Source of the DNA: an uncultured Gammaproteobacteria bacterium
Lineage (GTDB): Bacteria > Pseudomonadota > Gammaproteobacteria > Pseudomonadales > Azotimanducaceae
Direction: 5' to 3'
NCBI GenBank assembly: GCA_913043815.1
Contig: CAJWNY010000015.1
Coordinates: 1 to 42,758, forward strand
DNA: 42,758 bases
Shown: positions 25,538-34,486 of the stretch, in pieces
How positions within the stretch are numbered: position 1 is the stretch's first letter
Layout of the letters: each line of letters begins with the position of its first letter
The notes under the pieces: generated by a model
The model's database searches: none
What the model was told of the DNA's origin: nothing
The model's input: only the letters and a program-made list of their open reading frames with translations
Position numbers and translations under genes: made by a program

Positions 25538-27322
25538 ATGGAACCAACCAATATTTTTGATCCGAACTACTTTCACAAAGTAGTGGATTGTCAGTGGGCG
25601 TGTCCAGCGCACACACCAGTACCAGAGTACATAAGGTTAATCGCACAAGAGCGCTACACCGAAGCGTATATGCTTAATTGGGACTCAAATGTTTTCCCCG
25701 GCGTTTTAGGCCGAACATGCGACCGTCCCTGCGAGCCTGCTTGCCGCAGAGTAAGAACCGAAGAAACGCCGGTAGCCATTTGTCGGTTAAAGCGCGTTGC
25801 AGCTGATAATAAGGGCGACGTTACGGCTTTTATGCCTCAGGTGCCAACTGAGAAAAATGGCAAAAGAATTGCGCTCATTGGTGCAGGCCCTGCTTCTCTA
25901 GCAGTTGCACGAGATCTTTTGCCGTTGGGTTATGAGGTGCACTTATTTGAGCAGGATAAAAAGGGCGGTGGTTTTATGCGCAGTCAAATTCCTGCGTTTA
26001 GACTGCCCGAAAGGGTGCTCGATGAAGAAGTAGATCGTATTCTAGATATGGGCGTGCATTGTCATTTTGGTCAAGAAATCACCAGCATGAAAGCGATGAT
26101 GGATATGAATTTCGATGCCTATTTTGTCGGCACAGGAGCGCCACGAGGCCGAGACCTAGAGCTGAAAGGTCGAGAGGAAGTTGACAAGCACATTCATATT
26201 GGTATTGATTGGTTATCTAGTGTTGCGTTTGGCCACATCACTGAAATCAAAGGCAAAGTCATTGTTATGGGTGGCGGCAATACTGCAATGGATTGTTGCC
26301 GAACGTCACTGCGTTTGGGTGCCGAATCTGTAAGCGTTGTTGTGCGATCTGCATTTGAAGTGATGAAAGCTTCTGAGTGGGAAAAAGATGATGCCATGCG
26401 CGAAGGCATTCCAATTATTAATAACCGTCCACCAAAAGAATTTGTGCACAAAGACGGCAAGCTACAAGGCGTGCTTTTTGAGTGTGTTACGCCAGTTAAA
26501 GGCGAAGACGGCCGGCTAAGGTACGAACCCAGTGGTGAACCTGATGTCTTTATAGAAGCAGATCATGTGCTTATGGCTATTGGTCAGGACAATCATTGCC
26601 CTTGGATTGAAAGAGATCTGGGTATCGAGTTTGATAAGTGGGACTGTCCCACATTGGACGAAGTCACACTGCAAACCACAAACCCCAAAGTTTTTTTTGG
26701 TGGTGACAGCGCTTTTGGCCCTGAGAATATTATCTGGGCATCAGCTCACGCTCACCGCGCAGCGATCAGCATTCACCTTTTCTGCGAAGATCAGGATCTT
26801 ATTGCTGACCGCCCGCCAGAGGGTGTCAATCTTATTTCGACCAAAATGGGCGTACATGAGTGGGCCTATGATGCGGAGCACAACGCTGCTAGCCGCCATA
26901 TCGTGCCATTAAATGAAGAGAAGACTGCGCTGACGAATATCCGGGTTGAAGTGGAACTGGGCTTTGACCAAGTGTTGGCTGAGAAAGAGGCGCAACGCTG
27001 CTTAAACTGCGATGTGCAAACGGTATTTACCGAAATTTTGTGCATTGAGTGCGATGCCTGTGTAGATATTTGTCCAATGGACTGCATTTCATTCGTTGCC
27101 AATGAAGACGAAGAGCCGTTGCGTATGCAACTGATGGCGCCGGCTGATAATAAGGAACAAGACATTTACGTTTCAGATGTGCTCAAGACCACTCGGGTGA
27201 TGGTGAAAGACGAAGACGTCTGCCTGCACTGTGGTCTGTGCGCTGAGCGGTGTCCGACAAACGCATGGGATATGCAGCGTTCAATTGTGCATGTTCCTCA
27301 GCTGGGATCATATGCAGAATGA
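25538..27322 (+). CDS. GltD-like FAD/NAD(P) oxidoreductase with C-terminal 2x[4Fe-4S], KorC-type subunit
   Basis: The 594-residue iron-sulfur flavoprotein probably passes electrons between NAD(P)H and the 2-oxoacid oxidoreductase encoded next. Residues 10-90 are the GltD-type N-terminal cluster domain (Cys18, 22, 61, 65, 69). FAD binds at G-A-G-P-A-S (115-120), and NAD(P) binds at the later V-M-G-G-G-N-T-A-M-D. Two ferredoxin motifs of the form C-x2-C-x2-C-x3-C stand at Cys502/505/508/512 and Cys562/565/568/572. It is not a glutamate synthase small subunit, since no gltB is near and the C-terminal ferredoxin module is extra. The ATG at 25538 has a GGGGA ribosome site; the frame opens earlier at 25469 without similarity. 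Its stop overlaps the next ATG (ATGA). The architecture agrees with KorC of 2-oxoglutarate:NADP oxidoreductase described in Azoarcus. Confidence 0.85.
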   Translation: MEPTNIFDPNYFHKVVDCQWACPAHTPVPEYIRLIAQERYTEAYMLNWDSNVFPGVLGRTCDRPCEPACRRVRTEETPVAICRLKRVAADNKGDVTAFMPQVPTEKNGKRIALIGAGPASLAVARDLLPLGYEVHLFEQDKKGGGFMRSQIPAFRLPERVLDEEVDRILDMGVHCHFGQEITSMKAMMDMNFDAYFVGTGAPRGRDLELKGREEVDKHIHIGIDWLSSVAFGHITEIKGKVIVMGGGNTAMDCCRTSLRLGAESVSVVVRSAFEVMKASEWEKDDAMREGIPIINNRPPKEFVHKDGKLQGVLFECVTPVKGEDGRLRYEPSGEPDVFIEADHVLMAIGQDNHCPWIERDLGIEFDKWDCPTLDEVTLQTTNPKVFFGGDSAFGPENIIWASAHAHRAAISIHLFCEDQDLIADRPPEGVNLISTKMGVHEWAYDAEHNAASRHIVPLNEEKTALTNIRVEVELGFDQVLAEKEAQRCLNCDVQTVFTEILCIECDACVDICPMDCISFVANEDEEPLRMQLMAPADNKEQDIYVSDVLKTTRVMVKDEDVCLHCGLCAERCPTNAWDMQRSIVHVPQLGSYAE

Positions 27323-29145
27323 GTATAAAGTACAACGATTTCGTTATCCGCTTCGCTAATGTTAATGGCTCCGGCTCCGCTAGTGCTAACGGCATGTTCG
27401 CTAAAGCGCTCTTTCGCATGGGTATTCCTGTTGCTACCAGAAACATCTTTCCGTCAAATATTCAAGGTCTACCAACTTGGTTTGAAGTAAGAGTTAGTGA
27501 GAAAGGCTATTTAGGTCGCCGTGAAGGTGTAGACATCATGGTTGCGATGAATGCAGAAACGTTAGTTGAAGACGTTGCTAGCATCTCACCTGGTGGCTAT
27601 TTGCTTTATGACAACTCGAAGCCCTTGGCTAAAGCGCTTAGGCGGGATGACATTCATGAAATAGCCATTCCTATCGCCGCCATGATGCTGCCAGAATTCA
27701 CGGACCCTAAACAGCGCAGTTTGTTTAAAAATATTGCTTATTTGGGTGCATTGGCCGGCTTATTGAACATTGAATTTGATGTTATTACAGGCATGGTGTC
27801 TACCCAGTACAAAGGCAAAGATGCGCTTATACAGCCGAATATTCGCTCTTTGGAATTAGGCCGTGATTACGCGGTGAGGTATCTCAATGCGCCACTACCT
27901 TTGCAAGTCAGACGGTCTGACGCGGTAGGTGATCGCATTATGATTGACGGTAATGATGCCGCTGGTTTGGGCAGTGTTTATGGCGGCGCAACTGTCTGCG
28001 CCTGGTACCCAATTACGCCTTCTACCTCCGTGGCCGAGAGTTTTGAGAATCACAGTAATGTCCTGCGCATCGACAAAGAGACGGGCCAAAAGAAATTTGC
28101 CTTCTTACAAGTAGAAGACGAGTTAGCCGCTATTGGTGTGGTTATTGGCGCGGCTTGGAATGGCGCGCGCTCCTTTACAGCAACCAGTGGCCCAGGCATT
28201 TCTTTAATGTCCGAATTTCTTGGTTTGGCTTATTTTGCTGAAATACCTGCGGTGATCTGGGATATTCAAAGGTCCGGTCCATCTACGGGTATGCCTACGC
28301 GTACCCAGCAAGGAGATTTGATTGGCGCAGCTTACGCATCCCATGGTGATACAAAGCACCCCTTGTTATTTCCTTCTACACCCAAGGAGTGCTTTGACTT
28401 TGCTGTGCAAGCCTTAGATTTAGCCGACCGTTTGCAGACACCAATTATGGTGCTCAGCGATTTAGAACTGGGCATGAACGACAATCTAAGTGACCCTTTT
28501 GAGTGGGACGACAGCCGACGTTATGACCGAGGTAAAGTTTTATCCGCTAAAGATTTAGACGAGGTGGAGGTTTTTGGGCGTTACCTAGACGTAGACGGCG
28601 ACGGCATAGGTTATCGAACTTATCCCGGCACCCACCCAGAGAAGGGTGCGTTTTTTACTCGCGGTACCTCGCGAGACGAATTTGCTGTCTATACCGAGTC
28701 TGGTGCAGTCTACCAACGCAATATGGAACGTTTGCAAAAGAAATGGCAAACCGCCCGAACTATGGTTCCAGAAGCACGGATTGCAAATTTGGGCCATTCG
28801 GTAGGAGTTTTATATTATGGTACTACGGCGCTACCCATGCCAGAGGCGTTAGATAACTTGGCAGAAAGTGGCATCCATATGGACACCTGCAGGGTACGCG
28901 CATTTCCTTTTGGCGACCAAGTGGAGCAGTTTATTGCCTCCCACGATCTGGTATTTGTTGCAGAGCAAAATCGGGACGGTCAAATGCGCTTGTTGCTGAT
29001 CAATGAATTGCAAACCAATCCAGCTAAGTTGATTTCGGTGCTTTATTACGCGGGGTTATCTATCTCTGCGGATACCATTACCGAACAAATTTCCGATTAC
29101 TACATTGAGAATAAATTGTCCCGAGTGACAGAGGTGCAATCATGA
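27319..29145 (+). CDS. 2-oxoacid:acceptor oxidoreductase, fused gamma/alpha subunit (KorA type)
   Basis: This 608-residue subunit starts with a gamma domain (about 8-190; G-S-G-S-A-S-A-N-G-M near 17-26). It continues into the alpha, pyrimidine-binding domain of the pyruvate/2-oxoglutarate:ferredoxin oxidoreductase family. The landmarks are N-D-A-A-G-L-G, W-Y-P-I-T-P-S-T-S, V-E-D-E-L-A-A-I-G and T-S-G-P-G-I-S-L-M-S-E. With the beta subunit it binds CoA and the 2-oxoacid, forming acyl-CoA and CO2. Gamma-alpha fusion is the usual form of 2-oxoglutarate-type (KorA) enzymes in aerobes and Actinobacteria. The substrate cannot be settled from sequence alone. It overlaps both neighbours by 4 bases (ATGA junctions), implying coupled translation and fixed stoichiometry. 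Confidence 0.88.
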   Translation: MSIKYNDFVIRFANVNGSGSASANGMFAKALFRMGIPVATRNIFPSNIQGLPTWFEVRVSEKGYLGRREGVDIMVAMNAETLVEDVASISPGGYLLYDNSKPLAKALRRDDIHEIAIPIAAMMLPEFTDPKQRSLFKNIAYLGALAGLLNIEFDVITGMVSTQYKGKDALIQPNIRSLELGRDYAVRYLNAPLPLQVRRSDAVGDRIMIDGNDAAGLGSVYGGATVCAWYPITPSTSVAESFENHSNVLRIDKETGQKKFAFLQVEDELAAIGVVIGAAWNGARSFTATSGPGISLMSEFLGLAYFAEIPAVIWDIQRSGPSTGMPTRTQQGDLIGAAYASHGDTKHPLLFPSTPKECFDFAVQALDLADRLQTPIMVLSDLELGMNDNLSDPFEWDDSRRYDRGKVLSAKDLDEVEVFGRYLDVDGDGIGYRTYPGTHPEKGAFFTRGTSRDEFAVYTESGAVYQRNMERLQKKWQTARTMVPEARIANLGHSVGVLYYGTTALPMPEALDNLAESGIHMDTCRVRAFPFGDQVEQFIASHDLVFVAEQNRDGQMRLLLINELQTNPAKLISVLYYAGLSISADTITEQISDYYIENKLSRVTEVQS

Positions 29146-30197
29146 CATTTGTTGCTAAACCCAGGGTTCATCACCCGAAGCTACCCGTTAATGAAATAGG
29201 CCTTACGCGGCGTGATTATGAGGGCTCAGTGTCTACGCTGTGCGCTGGATGTGGCCACGACTCTGTAAGCGCAGCTATTGTGCAAGCTTGTGCTGAATTG
29301 TCGCTACCTCCGCATAGATTTGCGAAAGTGTCAGGGATTGGGTGTTCATCTAAGACGCCAAGTTACTTTCTTAATAAAAGTCATGGCTTTAACTCGGTGC
29401 ATGGCCGAATGCCCAGTGTTATGACCGGTTCCAATTTGGCCAACCGAGACCTTATAGGTGTGGGTGTCTCGGGAGATGGTGACAGTGCGTCTATTGGCTT
29501 TGGTCAATTTGCACACATTGTACGCCGCAGCATAAACATGCTTTATTTGGTAGATAACAATGGCACCTATGGGTTGACCAAAGGCCAGTTTTCCGCGACC
29601 AATGACAAAGGTTCAACCAGTAAGAAAGGTGTGCCTAATCTTTACGAACCGATCGATTTGGTCAGCAGCGCTTTGCAAATTGGTGCAAGCTTTGTCGCGC
29701 GGAGCTTTTCAGGCGATAAAAAGCAATTAGTGCCACTGATTAAGGCGGCTCTGATGCATAAAGGCATGGCCTTTATTGACGTTATCTCACCCTGTGTAGC
29801 CTTTAACAACCATTCCGGTTCTACGAAGAGCTATGAGTTTGTGCGTGATCATATTCATAATGTTATGGATGCGGACCTGATCATGACACACGACGAAGTT
29901 ACAGCGGACTACGCTGAGGGCACTCGCGAAGATGTATCTATGCCTGATGGTTCTACGCTACAACTATATAAGGTTGATGCCGACTACGACCCTTATGACC
30001 GGGTGGGCGCGCTCAATTACGTGCAGCGAATGCAGGAGAAGGGTGAAGTGGTAACAGGGCTGTTGTATGTAAATCCAGATGCTGTTGAGTGTCATGACAT
30101 TATGGACACGGTCAGCCGTCCACTGAATGAGCTGACTGAGGCTGATTTATGCCCTGGAAGTGATACCTTAGCAGCCCTAAATCAACGTTATCGATAA
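29142..30197 (+). CDS. 2-oxoacid:acceptor oxidoreductase, beta (TPP-binding) subunit (KorB type)
   Basis: The 351-residue catalytic subunit has the thiamine-diphosphate motif G-D-G-D at 111-114 with the closing D-N-N at 138-140. It also has four Cys in KorB spacing for one [4Fe-4S] cluster: Cys34 and Cys37 (C-A-G-C-G), Cys68 (I-G-C-S) and Cys218 (S-P-C). These are all intact, so it should be an active oxidative decarboxylase rather than a degenerate relative. Its neighbours supply the gamma/alpha module and the NAD(P)-linked flavoprotein, so the three genes look like a complete enzyme. The ATG overlaps the previous stop by 4 bases. A hairpin follows the stop codon. Confidence 0.88.
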   Translation: MTFVAKPRVHHPKLPVNEIGLTRRDYEGSVSTLCAGCGHDSVSAAIVQACAELSLPPHRFAKVSGIGCSSKTPSYFLNKSHGFNSVHGRMPSVMTGSNLANRDLIGVGVSGDGDSASIGFGQFAHIVRRSINMLYLVDNNGTYGLTKGQFSATNDKGSTSKKGVPNLYEPIDLVSSALQIGASFVARSFSGDKKQLVPLIKAALMHKGMAFIDVISPCVAFNNHSGSTKSYEFVRDHIHNVMDADLIMTHDEVTADYAEGTREDVSMPDGSTLQLYKVDADYDPYDRVGALNYVQRMQEKGEVVTGLLYVNPDAVECHDIMDTVSRPLNELTEADLCPGSDTLAALNQRYR

Positions 30198-30214
30198 CTA
30201 TCGCTAAGTATTGC

Positions 30215-30238
30215 TGCCGGGATTCTATAATCCCGGCA
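30215..30238 (+). terminator. probable terminator of the oxidoreductase cassette
   Basis: A perfect 10-base GC-rich stem (30215-30224 with 30229-30238) with a CTAT loop starts 17 bases after the KorB stop. The following bases (ATTCTGAT) make a poor T run, so release may be weak or factor-assisted. Confidence 0.55.
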
Positions 30239-30526
30239 ATTCTGATGATAAACTCCCGCCGCGCTGAGCGTGAGTTCGTCATTTCCTTAAGAACTTAGGG
30301 GTATTAGCGGGACAGATTCTTATCTTTCAGGGTGACAGCTGTGTTTAAAAAACAGTCACGAACCCTTTGTCCCTCTGATCCTCCTCTGACCCTATTTGTG
30401 AAGGCTGTACCACAAGCATCTATAGATAGGCTGGTCTTATAATCTCGAAGAAATCGCTCAGTTTCACTTGTGGCTAAATCATCAGCCGCGAATTGCTAAA
30501 TATTGCTTGGATTAGAAGGAGACGAC
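30239..30526. other. non-coding region before the GAPDH gene
   Basis: No gene is seen. The region contains a GTGAC/GTCAC inverted pair (30332-30336 and 30355-30359) nested inside an AGGGT/ACCCT pair (30329-30333 and 30362-30366, sharing two bases with it). It also contains several pyrimidine-rich runs. It presumably carries the promoter of the gapdh-gltX unit; I cannot assign -35 and -10 elements with confidence. Confidence 0.4.
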
Positions 30527-31996
30527 GTGAGTTTACCCAGCCTAGAGGACTATTTTCCTGACTGGAAAGAACGAGAAGCCCTAGCCGAGGGCATGATCCC
30601 TATGATCGGCCGGCTATACCGTAATAATATCGTGGTTTATTGTTATGGGCGTGCTTTGCACAACCAAAGCGTAACTCAGTTGATGAAAGCTCACCGCTAT
30701 GTTCGTCAAGTCGAGCAGAATGAGCTTTCGGAATTTGAAACTTATCCTGTTCTTGAAGCCATTTCCAAATTAAATCTCGGTCCATGCCATATAGATTTAG
30801 GCAAGATGGCTACTAAATTTATGGCTGAGGTTGAGGTTGAGGCTACTACTGCAGAAGACTTTGTCATTCGTGAATGTAAGTCTGTTATTGGTGTGAAAGC
30901 GCCGCCAATAGCAAAGCCTCAGGACGTTGTCCTTTACGGCTTCGGCCGCATTGGTCGTTTGCTTGCGAGACTGCTTATTGAAAAAACCGGCGGCGGAGGA
31001 CAATTGCGCCTGCGTGCTATTGTTGTGCGCAAGAGCAGTGACGATGATATCGTCAGGCGCGCCAGCTTATTGCGTCGTGATTCTATTCATGGCAGTTTTC
31101 AAGGCACTATTCGAGTTGATGAAGAAAACGAATGTATTATTGCCAACGGCAATGTTATTCGCGTTATTTATGCCTCGGACCCTGCCAAAATCGATTACAC
31201 AGACTACGGTATTGATGACGCCATTATTATTGATAACACCGGTGTTTGGCGCGATAAAGATGGCTTGTCACAGCACCTGAAATCTAAAGGCGCAAAGCGC
31301 GTGTTGCTGACTGCGCCTGGCAAGGGTTCAGTCAAGAATATTGTTTCTGGGCTGAATACTCGAGACATCACCGATGAAGATCACGTACTAGCGGCGGGTA
31401 GTTGTACTACCAACGCCATCGTCCCAGTACTTAAAGCCATGAACGACAACTTCGAGATTGTTGATGGTCACATGGAGACAGTGCATTCTTATACCAACGA
31501 CCAAAATTTGATTGATAACTATCACAAGAAAAACCGTCGTGGCCGTGGTGCACCCTTAAACATGGTAATCACCGAAACCGGTGCTTCATCGGCAGTTGTG
31601 AAATTGCTACCAGAATTAGAAGGTAAATTGACTGGCAATGCTATTCGTGTACCCACACCAAATGTATCGTTAGTTATTCTTAACCTTACTTTGAGCCGAG
31701 AAACCTCTGAGGAAGAAATCAGAGAATTTCTGCGTAATGCTGCATTGCATAGCTCTCTACAACGCCAAATCGATTTTACCACATCACCAGAAGTTGTGTC
31801 CTCAGATCTGGTCGGTAATCGGCATGCCTGCATAGTTGATGGCGAAGCCATTATTGTTAAAGATAATCGAGTTGTACTATATGTTTGGTATGACAACGAG
31901 TTCGGCTACGCTTGCCAAGTGGTTAGAGTGACTCAATCGTTAGCTGGTATATCTTATCCGCTAATTCCTGAAGACGTTGTGAAGATGGGCTTTTAG
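30527..31996 (+). CDS. glyceraldehyde-3-phosphate dehydrogenase, long form
   Basis: The 489-residue phosphorylating GAPDH has an extra N-terminal region of about 130 residues before the NAD-binding fold (V-L-Y-G-F-G-R-I-G-R near 136-144). The active-site Cys is at about 293 in G-S-C-T-T-N, and W-Y-D-N-E-F-G-Y-A stands near the end. I chose the GTG at 30527 because an AGAAGGAG ribosome site ends 5 bases before it. The frame can be extended to a TTG at 30503 that overlaps this site. Long GAPDHs of this kind occur beside mfd in pseudomonads and differ from the 330-residue glycolytic form. The extra domain probably sets oligomer or regulatory properties. gltX begins 4 bases after its stop. Confidence 0.92.
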   Translation: MSLPSLEDYFPDWKEREALAEGMIPMIGRLYRNNIVVYCYGRALHNQSVTQLMKAHRYVRQVEQNELSEFETYPVLEAISKLNLGPCHIDLGKMATKFMAEVEVEATTAEDFVIRECKSVIGVKAPPIAKPQDVVLYGFGRIGRLLARLLIEKTGGGGQLRLRAIVVRKSSDDDIVRRASLLRRDSIHGSFQGTIRVDEENECIIANGNVIRVIYASDPAKIDYTDYGIDDAIIIDNTGVWRDKDGLSQHLKSKGAKRVLLTAPGKGSVKNIVSGLNTRDITDEDHVLAAGSCTTNAIVPVLKAMNDNFEIVDGHMETVHSYTNDQNLIDNYHKKNRRGRGAPLNMVITETGASSAVVKLLPELEGKLTGNAIRVPTPNVSLVILNLTLSRETSEEEIREFLRNAALHSSLQRQIDFTTSPEVVSSDLVGNRHACIVDGEAIIVKDNRVVLYVWYDNEFGYACQVVRVTQSLAGISYPLIPEDVVKMGF

Positions 31997-32000
31997 GCAT

Positions 32001-33497
32001 TTGACTAGCCAAAAAGTACGCACACGGATAGCGCCATCGCCCACCGGTGATCCTCATGTAGGTACGGCCTACATGGCGCTCTTTAATTGGGCATTTGCAC
32101 GCCATGTAGGTGGCGAATTTATATTACGTATTGAAGATACAGACCAGGTTCGCAGTACTGCCGAGTCTGAGCAGTCCATATTCGAATCCCTTGAATGGCT
32201 TGGTCTTGATTGGGATGAAGGTCCTGACAAGGGCGGACCACATGGCCCGTATCGTCAAAGCGAACGCAAAGATATCTATAAAGAATATGTGCAACAGCTC
32301 TTGGAAGGTCAGCATGCATTTCACTGCTTTTGCAGTAAGGCGCGTCTTGATGAAGTGCGTTCACAGCAACAAGTAAATAAAGAAACTACCCGCTACGATG
32401 GCCATTGCATCGGCCTAGAGGCCGGGGACGTTGCCTCGCGCTTGTCTGCTGGGGAAGAACATGTTGTGCGAATGAAGGTGCCCAGCGAAGGCCAGTGTAC
32501 TTTCAAGGACCGCTTGCGCGGCGAAATATCAATTCCATTCACGCAGATTGATATGCAGGTTCTGGTTAAAGCTGATGGCATGCCTACATACCATCTGGCG
32601 GTTGTGGTCGATGATCATCTCATGGAGATCACGCATATTCTGCGCGGTGAAGAGTGGCTCAATTCAGTGCCGAAGCATATTTTGCTGTACCAATATTTTG
32701 GTTGGAACGTGCCAGAGATGATTCACCTGCCTTTATTGCGCAATCCGGATCAAAGTAAGCTTTCAAAACGTAAAAACCCAACAAGTATTACTTACTATCG
32801 CGACATGGGTTATTTACCCGAAGTGTTACTCAACTACTTGAGTCTTATGGGTTGGTCTATGCCAGGTGAGGAAGAAATTTTTACTCGTCAAGCCATGGTG
32901 GAAGCTTTCGACGTTGATCGTATATCTACCGGTGGTCCAATTTTTGATCAGACTAAGCTGAAATGGATGAACAGCCAGTATCTAAGGGCGCTATCGGTAG
33001 ATGAGTATGCCCAGCGAGTGGGCGATTGGATGCTTAATCCCGAGCGGCTTAAACAATTGATTCCAATGGTCCAAGAGCGTGCAGAGCGGCTATCGGACTT
33101 GGTGCCAATGGTCGATTATCTTGTCGGCGAACGACGCACGTTGAGTCCGGATGATTTTCAGCACAAGTCGCTTGAGAGAGAGCAAATGGTTAGAGTCATT
33201 CATCATACTCTCGGTGCGTTTGAAGAAATGCGCAGCTGGCAGCGAGAAGAGATTTATACCACCACACAATCTTTAGCTGATGCGTGTGGTATGAAAGTGC
33301 GAGATTTTCTCTTTCCACTATTTATAGCGATAAGCGGCCGTGGTGTTTCGTTGCCTCTGTTTGACTCTTTGATTTTCCTAGGTGCGCCATTGAGCCTTGG
33401 GCGTCTGCGCGATGCGTTGGAAGTCTTTGTGGTTTCCGGTAAAGAGCGTAAGCGCCTTGATAAGGAATACCAAAAACTGGAATTTAGACAAGATTAA
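32001..33497 (+). CDS. gltX: glutamate--tRNA ligase
   Basis: The 498-residue class I aminoacyl-tRNA synthetase charges tRNA-Glu. The first catalytic motif is in A-P-S-P-T-G-D-P-H-V-G-T (HIGH-like), the second is K-L-S-K-R (KMSKS-like), and the Glu-binding segment R-I-E-D-T-D-Q follows the family. The start is a TTG at 32001. It places the N-terminus exactly before R-T-R-I-A-P-S-P-T-G, and no ATG or GTG is suitably placed. It begins 4 bases after the GAPDH stop, and tRNA-Ala follows. A UUG start this close to the upstream stop points to translational coupling and low yield. Confidence 0.95.
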   Translation: MTSQKVRTRIAPSPTGDPHVGTAYMALFNWAFARHVGGEFILRIEDTDQVRSTAESEQSIFESLEWLGLDWDEGPDKGGPHGPYRQSERKDIYKEYVQQLLEGQHAFHCFCSKARLDEVRSQQQVNKETTRYDGHCIGLEAGDVASRLSAGEEHVVRMKVPSEGQCTFKDRLRGEISIPFTQIDMQVLVKADGMPTYHLAVVVDDHLMEITHILRGEEWLNSVPKHILLYQYFGWNVPEMIHLPLLRNPDQSKLSKRKNPTSITYYRDMGYLPEVLLNYLSLMGWSMPGEEEIFTRQAMVEAFDVDRISTGGPIFDQTKLKWMNSQYLRALSVDEYAQRVGDWMLNPERLKQLIPMVQERAERLSDLVPMVDYLVGERRTLSPDDFQHKSLEREQMVRVIHHTLGAFEEMRSWQREEIYTTTQSLADACGMKVRDFLFPLFIAISGRGVSLPLFDSLIFLGAPLSLGRLRDALEVFVVSGKERKRLDKEYQKLEFRQD

Positions 33498-33560
33498 CGC
33501 AATTAACCCAATGGACGTTTGACAGGTAGGCATTAGCTACCTACCATTAGCCGCTGTTCC

Positions 33561-33636
<76 letters not shown>

Positions 33637-33689
33637 ATTTGCTCTTAAAATATTGCGCTACAATTGCAAGGTGAGTACGGAAACTGTCG

Positions 33690-33950
33690 ATGTCAGCAGA
33701 GCAATTCAAAGTCGTTGGCTGGGAGCACATCAATAATAAATTATGTAGAGACTTTGTCTTTACTGATTTCTCTAACGCTTTCGCTTTCATGACCAAAGTT
33801 GCATTGCTGGCCGAGAAAGCTGACCACCACCCCAACTGGTCCAATGTTTACAGCCGCGTGACTATAGAGTTAACCAGTCATGACGCTGGAAACACCGTGA
33901 CTAAAAAAGACGTCGCTCTAGCCCAAGCCATTAACGGTCTCATTTCCTAG
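33690..33950 (+). CDS. phhB: pterin-4a-carbinolamine dehydratase
   Basis: This small enzyme (86 residues) dehydrates 4a-hydroxytetrahydrobiopterin to recycle the pterin cofactor of phenylalanine hydroxylase-like enzymes. The catalytic block [10 protein letters not shown], followed by [12 protein letters not shown] and K-K-D-V-A-L-A, is intact. It lacks the 20-30 residue N-terminal extension found in many relatives, but other members also start here. No phenylalanine hydroxylase gene is in the window. Some bacteria keep the dehydratase for molybdopterin or other pterin chemistry, so its partner is unknown. The ATG lies 53 bases after the tRNA. Confidence 0.9.
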   Translation: MSAEQFKVVGWEHINNKLCRDFVFTDFSNAFAFMTKVALLAEKADHHPNWSNVYSRVTIELTSHDAGNTVTKKDVALAQAINGLIS

Positions 33951-34165
33951 TATTTTTGGCTGCGTTTACCTTCTCTAGGTGCGCAGATACGGTGGTGAGG
34001 TAAGATATAGTACGGTAACCTATAATGCTCTGATGTTCTGAAGACCTCTGTTTTCTCTAACTTCCTCAAGTGATGCGAAATGTCCGAAATACATATTGCT
34101 AGCTTCCAAGCCTTTAGTTAACTTATCGCCAAACGTTTTATCTAATATTTTTCTAGGGGGAATAC

Positions 34166-34486
34166 ATGGCTACGGTTACTTTCATTGAACACAACGGTAT
34201 TGAACACAGCGTGGAGGCAGAGGTTGGTAAATCTCTTATGCAGATTGCGTTGGATAACTTGGTTCCGGGCATTGACGCTGACTGTGGTGGCGAATGTTCC
34301 TGTGCAACATGTCACATTATGGTTAAAGCTGAGTGGTTAGAAAAAGTCGGCTCACCCAGTGACGCCGAAGACTCTATGTTAGACCTTAACCCAGAAAGGG
34401 AGGCTAACTCTCGTCTGGCTTGTCAGATCGAAGTGGGAGAAATCCATGATGGACTTACTGTTGACTTACCGGAGTTTCAATTCTAA
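34166..34486 (+). CDS. 2Fe-2S ferredoxin, adrenodoxin/putidaredoxin type
   Basis: The 106-residue vertebrate-type ferredoxin has the cluster ligands Cys40, Cys46, Cys49 and Cys86 in the spacing C-x5-C-x2-C-x36-C. A spare Cys44 lies in the loop, and the acidic helix at 66-80 is the usual P450-docking surface. It has a strong AGGGGGA ribosome site. Its stop overlaps the P450 start by one base (TAATG), so it is the dedicated electron donor for that enzyme. No ferredoxin reductase gene is adjacent. The 215-base gap upstream is presumed to hold the promoter. Confidence 0.95.
   Translation: MATVTFIEHNGIEHSVEAEVGKSLMQIALDNLVPGIDADCGGECSCATCHIMVKAEWLEKVGSPSDAEDSMLDLNPEREANSRLACQIEVGEIHDGLTVDLPEFQF

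Noticed and set aside
25538-27322. Glutamate synthase small subunit (gltD)
   Set aside because: The N-terminal domain is GltD-like, but there is no gltB and the C-terminus has two extra ferredoxin motifs. It is also translationally coupled to KorA/KorB-type genes.
33637-33689. Search for a tRNA-Glu after tRNA-Ala, as in pseudomonads
   Set aside because: The 53 bases before the next gene cannot hold a tRNA and show no cloverleaf pattern.
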